Source: Aeromicrobium sp.
GTDB taxonomy: Bacteria; Actinomycetota; Actinomycetes; Propionibacteriales; Nocardioidaceae
Length of the DNA: 57,252 nt
NCBI GenBank assembly: GCA_025964895.1
Contig: JAOPXY010000037.1
Location: 1-57,252 of the forward strand
Reading direction: 5' to 3'
Under the pieces are notes generated by a model that saw nothing but the letters and a program-made list of their open reading frames with translations, did not search any database and had not been told where the DNA came from. Below are positions 51,784 through 57,252 of the stretch, piece by piece (position 1 is the stretch's first letter; each line of letters starts with the position of its first letter). The position numbers and the translations under genes were made by a program.

Positions 51784-53979
51784 TCAGGGCTCGAAGCGGC
51801 GCAGGCGCAGGCTGTTGGTCACGACGAAGACGCTGCTGAAGGCCATCGCGAGGCCGGCGATCAGTGGGTTGAGCAGGCCGAGCGCGGCGAGCGGGATCGC
51901 GGCGACGTTGTACGCGAAGGCCCAGAACAGATTGCCCTTGATGATCCGCAGGGTCGCGCGGGCGAGCCGCACGGCGTCGACCGCGGTGGCCAGATCGCCC
52001 TTGACCAGCGTCAGGTCGGACGCCTGGATCGCCACGTCGGTGCCGGTGCCCATCGCGATGCCCAGATCGGCCGCGGCGAGCGCGGCGGCGTCGTTGATGC
52101 CGTCGCCGATCATCGCGACGACGCGCCCCTCCGCCTGCAGCTCGTGGACCACGCGCAGCTTCTGGGCGGGTGTCACGTCGGCGACGACACGCTCGATGCC
52201 GACCTCCGCGGCGACGGACCGGGCGACCGAGTCGTTGTCTCCGGTCAGCAGCACGGGCTCGAGACCGAGGCGACGCAGCTCGGCGATCGCGCGCGCGGAC
52301 GTCGGCTTGACCGTGTCGGCGACCGTGACGGTGCCGCGCAGCACACCGTCCCAGGCGACGCCGACGGTGGTTCCGGTGCTCTCGACAGGCCCGAGACCCG
52401 AGATGTCGACCCCTCGCTCGGCAAGCCACGACGGACGGCCGATCATCGCGTCGTGTCCACCCACGGAACCGGTGACGCCGAAGCCGGCGTGGTTCGCGAA
52501 CCCGGTGACGTCGGCGGGCTCCGCGAGCTGGGCCACGGCCCGGGCGACGGGATGCTCGGAGCGGTGCTCCAGCGAGGCGGCGACCAGGCGAAGCCGGTCC
52601 TCGTCGACACCGGGGACGGGATCGACGCAGACGACACTCATGGCGCCGGTCGTGACGGTGCCGGTCTTGTCGAGCACCACGGTGTCGATCGCACGGGTCG
52701 ACTCCAGCACCTGCGGGCCCTTGATCAGGATGCCGAGCTGAGCGCCGCGGCCGGTGCCGACCAGCAGCGCGGTGGGGGTCGCGAGACCCAGAGCGCACGG
52801 GCAGGCGATGATCAGCACCGCCACGGCGGCGGTGAAGGCAGCGTTCCACGTGGAACCGCTCAGCTGCCACGCGGCGAGCGTGGCCAGGGCCAGTGTGATG
52901 ACGCCGGGCACGAACCACGCGGACACGCGGTCGGCGAGCCGCTGCACCTCGGCCTTGCCGTCCTGCGCCTCCTCGACGAGCCTCGCCATCTGGGCGAGCT
53001 GCGTGTCGGCGCCTACGGCGGTCGCCCGCACCACGAGACGTCCGCCCGCGTTGACCGTCGCACCCGTGACGACGTCGCCCGGCACGACCTCGACGGGCAC
53101 CGACTCGCCGGTCAGCATGGACTCGTCGACCGACGACGAACCGTCCTCGACGACACCGTCGGTCGCGATCCGCTGCCCCGGACGCACGACGAACCGGTCA
53201 CCCGCGTGCAGATCGGCCAGCGGCACCGTCGTCTCCACGCCGTCCCGCAGCACGGTGACGTCGCGGACGCCGAGATCCATCAGGGCGCGCAGGGCGGCGC
53301 TCGACGCGGTCTTGGCGCTCGCCTCCAGGTAGTGGCCGGCCAGGATGAACACCGTCACGGCGGCCGCGACCTCCAGGTAGATCTCGTCGTGGCCGTCGGC
53401 CGCGGCGCCGGGCAGGAGGTCGAAGGCCATGGTCATGCCGGTCATACCGGCATCGCCGACGAACAGGGCCCACAGCGACCACAACCACGCGGCACCGACG
53501 CCGACGCTGACGAGCGTGTCCATCGTCACGGCGCCGTGCCGGGCGTTGACCCACGCCGCGCGGTGGAATGGATACGCCCCCCACACCACGACGGGCGAGG
53601 CCAGCGCGAGCGCGAGCCACTGCCAGTTGTCGAACTGCCACGCCGGCACCATCGACAGGACGACGACGGGCACGGCGAGCGCCGCGGAGACCCGGAGCCG
53701 TTGCCGCATCGACGCGGCACCGTGCAGATCGCCGTGGTCGCCGTGCTCGTCCTCGGCGCCGGTCGGCGGGGTAGGCACCGATGCCGAGTAACCCGTGCGG
53801 GCGACGGTGTCGATCAGGGTCTGCACCTCGATCCCGTCCTCGACGTCGACCGTGGCCCGCTCCGTCGCGTAGTTGACCGACGCCGTGACGCCGTCGAGCC
53901 GGTTGAGCTTCTTCTCGACCCGCGCCGCGCACGACGTGCACGTCATGCCGGCGATGTTGAGCCGGACGCTGGCGGTCAT
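51784..53979 (-). CDS. copA: Copper-transporting P1B-type ATPase
   Basis: This 731-aa heavy-metal P-type ATPase exports Cu(I) from the cytoplasm. An N-terminal HMA domain has GMTCTSC (Cys14 and Cys17). The membrane metal site is CPC in [13 protein letters not shown], the phosphorylation site is DKTGT, the actuator has TGES, and the nucleotide domain ends in GDGINDA. A His/Asp-rich linker ([11 protein letters not shown]) lies near residue 100. The ATG overlaps the copZ stop by 4 bases, and the gene is in the csoR-copZ-copA operon. The metal assignment follows from the neighbours and motifs. Confidence 0.95.
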   Translation of the reverse strand: MTASVRLNIAGMTCTSCAARVEKKLNRLDGVTASVNYATERATVDVEDGIEVQTLIDTVARTGYSASVPTPPTGAEDEHGDHGDLHGAASMRQRLRVSAALAVPVVVLSMVPAWQFDNWQWLALALASPVVVWGAYPFHRAAWVNARHGAVTMDTLVSVGVGAAWLWSLWALFVGDAGMTGMTMAFDLLPGAAADGHDEIYLEVAAAVTVFILAGHYLEASAKTASSAALRALMDLGVRDVTVLRDGVETTVPLADLHAGDRFVVRPGQRIATDGVVEDGSSSVDESMLTGESVPVEVVPGDVVTGATVNAGGRLVVRATAVGADTQLAQMARLVEEAQDGKAEVQRLADRVSAWFVPGVITLALATLAAWQLSGSTWNAAFTAAVAVLIIACPCALGLATPTALLVGTGRGAQLGILIKGPQVLESTRAIDTVVLDKTGTVTTGAMSVVCVDPVPGVDEDRLRLVAASLEHRSEHPVARAVAQLAEPADVTGFANHAGFGVTGSVGGHDAMIGRPSWLAERGVDISGLGPVESTGTTVGVAWDGVLRGTVTVADTVKPTSARAIAELRRLGLEPVLLTGDNDSVARSVAAEVGIERVVADVTPAQKLRVVHELQAEGRVVAMIGDGINDAAALAAADLGIAMGTGTDVAIQASDLTLVKGDLATAVDAVRLARATLRIIKGNLFWAFAYNVAAIPLAALGLLNPLIAGLAMAFSSVFVVTNSLRLRRFEP

Positions 53980-54188
53980 GCCAGTGCGTACCCGGCCTCG
54001 TCGACCGCGCCCGCAACGGCGGCGACGTCGAGGGGTGCGCTGCTGACGACCGTCACGTCCGACGTGCCGCCGGCGACGAGGTCGACGCTCACGGCGGTGA
54101 CGCCGGCGACCGCGGTCAGCTCTTCGGTGACAGCGGCGACGCAGTGCTCGCAGGTCATGCCGGTCACCCGGTAGGTCTCGGTGGTCAT
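53976..54188 (-). CDS. copZ: Copper chaperone, HMA domain
   Basis: The 70-aa HMA-domain protein has the metal-binding motif GMTCEHC (Cys13 and Cys16). It delivers Cu(I) to the ATPase encoded directly after it (4-base overlap). It is preceded by the csoR gene with a 27-base gap. The length and ferredoxin-like pattern fit CopZ. Confidence 0.92.
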   Translation of the reverse strand: MTTETYRVTGMTCEHCVAAVTEELTAVAGVTAVSVDLVAGGTSDVTVVSSAPLDVAAVAGAVDEAGYALA

Positions 54189-54215
54189 GGTGCCTTCTTT
54201 CGGAGCGGAGTGGGT

Positions 54216-54509
54216 CTAGGAGCGGACAAGGCGGGCGATGGCGGCGGACGCTTCCTTGACCTTCAGGTCGGCCTCATCGCCGCCGGCGCGCGCCGCGTTG
54301 ACGACGCAGTGGGCGAGATGCTCGTCCAGCAGCTTGAGTGCGACGGCCTCGAGGGCCTTGGTCGTCGCCGACACCTGGGTCAGGACGTCGATGCAGTAGG
54401 TGTCGTCCTCGACCATGCGCGTGAGGCCCCGCACCTGTCCCTCGATGCGCTTGAGCCGCTTGAGGACGGCGACCTTGTCCTCGGAGTAGCCGGGGGCGTC
54501 GTGTTCCAT
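54216..54509 (-). CDS. csoR: CsoR-family copper-sensing repressor
   Basis: The 97-aa protein is a four-helix CsoR-type repressor. The copper ligands are Cys39 (TYCID), His64 and Cys68 (DEHLAHC), with the same 25- and 4-residue spacing as Mycobacterium tuberculosis CsoR (Cys36, His61, Cys65). It should release DNA on binding Cu(I) and thereby derepress copZ and copA. A near-perfect palindrome at 54519-54535 lies 10 bases upstream of its start and is the expected operator. Confidence 0.94.
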   Translation of the reverse strand: MEHDAPGYSEDKVAVLKRLKRIEGQVRGLTRMVEDDTYCIDVLTQVSATTKALEAVALKLLDEHLAHCVVNAARAGGDEADLKVKEASAAIARLVRS

Positions 54510-54518
54510 GGCACCAGT

Positions 54519-54535
54519 ATACCCCTAGGGGGTAT
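54519..54535. promoter_or_regulatory. CsoR operator
   Basis: ATACCCCTAGGGGGTAT is an almost perfect palindrome with G/C runs around a central TAG, as in known CsoR sites. It lies 10 bases upstream of the csoR ATG and probably overlaps its promoter. Confidence 0.8.
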
Positions 54536-54635
54536 GGGGTGATGGATTCCCAGGATAACCCCGGGTTTGGCAGCCATCGGGGCCGTAGGAAACCGCGCCC
54601 GGAGGCAGGGTTCAAGCGCCCCCTACGCTGACCCC

Positions 54636-55079
54636 ATGAGTGAGATTCCCGGCCTGGACGGCCTGCTCGGTGTCGAGCACGTCGAGACAGGGCCCGACAA
54701 GGTCGTCGTCCGCTTCACGATCGACGAACGGCACCTGCAGCCCTTCGGCATCCCGCACGGCGGCGTCTACTGCGCGGTCCACGAGTCGACCGCCAGCGTT
54801 GCGGGCCAGATCTGGCTGCAGGACCGCGGCGTCATCGTCGGGACGAACAACTCGACCGACTTCCTCCGGCAGGCGAAGGTCGGCGACACCATCACGGTCA
54901 CCGCGACGCCGATCCATCGAGGACGCAGCCAGCAGCTGTGGCATCTCGCCTCCGTCGACCAGGACGGCCGGCTCGTCGCGCAGGGCCAGGTGCGGCTCGC
55001 GAACCTCGACAAGGACATCCCGGTCGAGGCCGTCGAGCGGTTCATCGGCGCGTACAGGAGCGCCTCCGACAGCCGGTAG
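54636..55079 (+). CDS. Hotdog-fold thioesterase (PaaI-like)
   Basis: The 147-aa hotdog thioesterase has the HGG motif in FGIPHGGVYCAVHESTAS and the second block GTNNSTDFLRQAKVGDTI. It hydrolyses an acyl-CoA or aryl-CoA thioester. I chose ATG 54636. The base run just before it (TACGCT, then six bases) could be a -10 element for a leaderless or near-leaderless message. The ZTP riboswitch of serA starts about 12 bases after its stop. Confidence 0.88.
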   Translation: MSEIPGLDGLLGVEHVETGPDKVVVRFTIDERHLQPFGIPHGGVYCAVHESTASVAGQIWLQDRGVIVGTNNSTDFLRQAKVGDTITVTATPIHRGRSQQLWHLASVDQDGRLVAQGQVRLANLDKDIPVEAVERFIGAYRSASDSR

Positions 55080-55090
55080 ACTGAGGCCAA

Positions 55091-55170
55091 GCAGGCGCGA
55101 CTGGCGTTGAGGTGGTTACCACCGGGGAGCGTCTGCGACACCCACGACATCGGGACCGTTCGCCTGGGCC
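55091..55170 (+). ncRNA. ZTP (pfl) riboswitch upstream of serA
   Basis: The conserved pfl/ZTP core is visible: CGACTGGCG, then a GGTGG-TTA-CCACC hairpin, then GGGGAGCG. A variable linker precedes the second conserved half, CGCCTGGGC, near 55161-55169. The outer helix pairs 55091-55098 with 55129-55136, with one G-T pair. Downstream, a GTCAGC/GCTGAC hairpin at 55175-55194 sits directly before the GGAGG of serA and could be part of the expression platform. ZTP rises when 10-formyl-tetrahydrofolate is low, so serine synthesis would be turned on to supply one-carbon units. Confidence 0.9.
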
Positions 55171-55208
55171 CCACGTCAGCCGAGTTCCGCTGACTGGAGG
55201 CATCCGCG

Positions 55209-56465
55209 ATGATGATGACCATGACGACCACTGACCCGTTCCCGACGGAGCTGCTCGAGGACGGCGACGTCCGCGTCCTGCTGCTGGAGAACATCCACAC
55301 CGACGGCGCCGAGTTCCTGCGGGGCAAGGGCTTCCAGGTCGAGACCCGCGACGGCGCGCTCAGCGAGGACGACCTGATCAAGGCGATCCAGGGCGTGCAC
55401 CTGCTGGGCATCCGCTCCACGACCTACATCACCGAGAAGGTCCTCGACGCGGCTCCGGACCTGCTCGCGATCGGCGCGTTCTGCATCGGCACCAACCAGA
55501 TTGACCTGTCGGCCACGACGCGCCGCGGCATCGCGGTGTTCAACGCTCCCTACTCCAACACGCGCAGCGTCGTCGAGCTCGCGATCGCGGAGATCATCTC
55601 CCTCGCCCGGCGCCTGCACGAGAAGTCGACCGACATGCACAACGGCGTGTGGAACAAGTCGGCTGCCGGGAGCCACGAGATCCGCGGGCGGACGCTCGGC
55701 ATCGTCGGCTACGGCAACATCGGCAGCCAGCTGTCGGTCATCGCCGAGGCGCTCGGACTGTCGGTCGTGTTCTACGACATCGACGACAAGCTCGCCCTCG
55801 GCAACGCGAAGCGCTGCTCGACCCTCGAAGAGCTGCTCGCGATCTCCGACGTCGTGACGCTGCACGTCGACGGACGTCCGGGCAACGCGGGCCTGTTCGG
55901 TGCCGCGGAGATGGCGCTCATGAAGCCGCGCTCGCTGTTCCTCAACCTGTCGCGCGGCATCGCGGTCGACACCGTCGCGCTGCGCTCCCACCTGGAGTCG
56001 GGGCACATCGCCGGCGCCGCGGTCGACGTGTTCCCGATCGAGCCCAAGCGCCAGGGCGATCCTTTCGAGTCCGACCTGCGGGGTCTCAAGAACGTCATCC
56101 TGACGCCGCACGTCGGCGGGTCGACCGAGGAGGCGCAGCAGGACATCGGCCGGTTCGTGGCCTCGAAGCTGCGGTCGTACGCGTCCTTCGGCGGCACGTC
56201 GCTGAGCGTCAACATGCCCGAGATCAATCTGCCGGCGGCGACCAGCAAGCACCGCCTGGCGCTGGTGCACCGCAACGCCCCGGGCGTGCTGGCGACGATC
56301 AACGGCCTGCTCGGCGAGCACGAGGTCAACATCGAGGCGCAGTCGCTGTCGACGCGCGGCGAGATCGGCTACGTCCTGACCGACGTCGCCGCCGAGCTGG
56401 GGCCCGACGTGCTCAGGGAGCTCGCTGCCCTGCCCGAGACCGTCCGGCTGCGCCAGCTCAGCTGA
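55209..56465 (+). CDS. serA: D-3-phosphoglycerate dehydrogenase
   Basis: The 418-aa protein catalyses the first step of serine synthesis, oxidising 3-phosphoglycerate with NAD. The NAD-binding motif is TLGIVGYGNIGSQL. The catalytic region includes VDVFPIEP and the His in LTPHVGGSTEE. The length and the single C-terminal ACT domain (from about residue 345) match the short E. coli-type enzyme, not the long Mycobacterium type. The N terminus has several Met residues; 55209 is used because GGAGG lies 9 bases upstream. Expression is predicted to depend on the ZTP riboswitch. Confidence 0.93.
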   Translation: MMMTMTTTDPFPTELLEDGDVRVLLLENIHTDGAEFLRGKGFQVETRDGALSEDDLIKAIQGVHLLGIRSTTYITEKVLDAAPDLLAIGAFCIGTNQIDLSATTRRGIAVFNAPYSNTRSVVELAIAEIISLARRLHEKSTDMHNGVWNKSAAGSHEIRGRTLGIVGYGNIGSQLSVIAEALGLSVVFYDIDDKLALGNAKRCSTLEELLAISDVVTLHVDGRPGNAGLFGAAEMALMKPRSLFLNLSRGIAVDTVALRSHLESGHIAGAAVDVFPIEPKRQGDPFESDLRGLKNVILTPHVGGSTEEAQQDIGRFVASKLRSYASFGGTSLSVNMPEINLPAATSKHRLALVHRNAPGVLATINGLLGEHEVNIEAQSLSTRGEIGYVLTDVAAELGPDVLRELAALPETVRLRQLS

Positions 56466-56487
56466 CGCGGCGCAGCCGGGGGCCCGG

Positions 56488-57216
56488 CTACTCGAAGCCG
56501 AACGGCGGGAAGTCGTCGGTCAGCAGGTAGTAGTACGCGTTGTAGCGCGCGCTCCAGCGGATGAAGCCGATCATGAACGACTCGAGGCCGGCCGGCCAGC
56601 GGCCGAGGATGATGACTGCGAACCAGCCGACGATGTACACGAAGTACACCGCGATCAGCAAGAAGAAGTAGACGATCGTGTGCGGGATGACCAGCAGCGC
56701 GCGAAAGAAGATCGTCAGGCGGCTGCGGCCCTCGATCGCCGGGACGACGTCGAACCGCGTGCGCGGATCGGTGCCGGGGTCGGTGAAGTCGAGGTCGAAG
56801 CTGAACGGCGGGTACTCCTCGCGCAGGAAGAATATGTACGTCTGCACGCGGACGCCGTAGCGAATCGTCGCGATCATCAGGCTCTGGATCCCCTCGGGGA
56901 CCTTGCCGGCGAAGACGCCCGTGAACCACGCGGCGATGACGAGCACGCTCGAGACGATGCTCAGCACGTACAGCACGATGAAGTGCGGGATGGCCAGCAG
57001 CCAGTGCACCAGCGGGCGCCAGCGCGCGATCTTGCCCGGGCTGGAGAACTGGAACGACACGGGGTAGCCGGTCGGGCCGCCCGCGTACGCCGGCGGCGCG
57101 CCGTACGGCGGGGGCTGGGTCGGCGGCGGCCCGCTGTGCGGGGGCGGTGGCGCTGAGCCGTAGGGCGGGGGGACGGGGGGCTGCCCGGGAGGCGGCGGCG
57201 GAGCGTGGTCGCTCAT
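56488..57216 (-). CDS. DUF4389-family membrane protein
   Basis: The 242-aa protein has a Pro/Gly-rich N terminus of about 55 residues. Two repeated DUF4389 units follow, each with a membrane hairpin (PLVHWLLAIPHFIVLYVLSIV and ALLVIPHTIVYFFLLIAVYF) and an aromatic-rich YPPF or FPPF segment. ATG 57216 is preferred over the upstream in-frame GTG because AAGGG precedes it. The function is unknown. It is convergent with serA. Confidence 0.85.
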   Translation of the reverse strand: MSDHAPPPPPGQPPVPPPYGSAPPPPHSGPPPTQPPPYGAPPAYAGGPTGYPVSFQFSSPGKIARWRPLVHWLLAIPHFIVLYVLSIVSSVLVIAAWFTGVFAGKVPEGIQSLMIATIRYGVRVQTYIFFLREEYPPFSFDLDFTDPGTDPRTRFDVVPAIEGRSRLTIFFRALLVIPHTIVYFFLLIAVYFVYIVGWFAVIILGRWPAGLESFMIGFIRWSARYNAYYYLLTDDFPPFGFE

Positions 57217-57252
57217 GGAGTTGCCCTTCGTGGGAAGTGTGGTCAGAGGCAC

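Noticed and set aside
51616..54174. Very long open frame on the plus strand opposite copA and copZ
   Set aside because: It is the antisense shadow of well-supported copper genes in high-GC DNA; its composition is Arg/His/Asp-rich with no recognisable domain.
1..57252. CRISPR arrays, tRNA and rRNA genes, and complete insertion sequences
   Set aside because: I looked for repeated spacers, cloverleaf-like stretches and transposase motifs by eye and saw none that I could support.

Overview
This window is high-GC DNA with tightly packed genes, many GTG starts, 4-base start/stop overlaps, a SigB/SigF-type sigma factor, a GAF-ANTAR regulator and a 13E12-type HNH gene. These point to an actinobacterium, most likely a Nocardioidaceae such as an Aeromicrobium-like strain. 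The taxon is inferred from gene content, not from a marker gene. No rRNA, tRNA, CRISPR array, transposase or phage structural gene was seen.

Region A (1-10896) is catabolic. It holds the 3' end of a nitrilase-family amidohydrolase, a zinc alcohol dehydrogenase, a Gfo/Idh-type protein and an FAD monooxygenase. These are followed by an Rbs-type ABC transporter, a regulator with two fused Lrp/AsnC units and a YtcJ-like amidohydrolase. Region B (11245-21599) is a single nine-gene operon. It encodes a CUT1-type ABC importer, a YhfX-like PLP (alanine-racemase-fold) protein, a ROK regulator, a BadF/GlcNAc-type kinase, an N-acyl-D-amino-acid-deacylase-like enzyme and a double-SIS AgaS-like deaminase. 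It looks like uptake and breakdown of an amino sugar or D-amino-acyl sugar, and a promoter with an overlapping ROK-like operator precedes it.

Region C (21647-36670) looks like a general-stress island. A GAF-ANTAR protein and a SigB-family sigma factor are divergent. They are followed by manganese catalase, a LEA-like/Holin-X/DUF3618 trio, a Ser/Thr kinase with a BrkB-like membrane protein, two zinc dehydrogenases, an MBL hydrolase, an FAD-Rieske oxidoreductase, an SDR and a phytoene-desaturase-like oxidoreductase. I found eight promoters of the form GNNT-N15/16-GGGTA(C/A/G), one ahead of each transcription unit, which suggests one sigma regulon.

Region D (36693-41825) holds a decayed DUF222/HNH gene interrupted by a palindromic element, a lipoprotein, an ABC exporter, a YbaY-like protein and an NmrA-like protein. 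Region E (42024-49841) is a second catabolic module: aldehyde dehydrogenase, a second tandem-Lrp regulator, and an operon of LLM flavin monooxygenase, 53-aa membrane peptide, NCS1 permease, flavin reductase, EthD-like protein and a second YtcJ-like amidohydrolase. Its regulator and amidohydrolase are paralogous to those of region A.

The right end (49865-57216) carries an epimerase-like protein, a secreted SGNH protein, a csoR-copZ-copA copper operon with a CsoR operator, a thioesterase, serA behind a ZTP (pfl) riboswitch, and a DUF4389 membrane protein. The most interesting parts are the two paralogous Lrp/amidohydrolase modules, the YhfX-containing amino-sugar operon and the compact sigma regulon.
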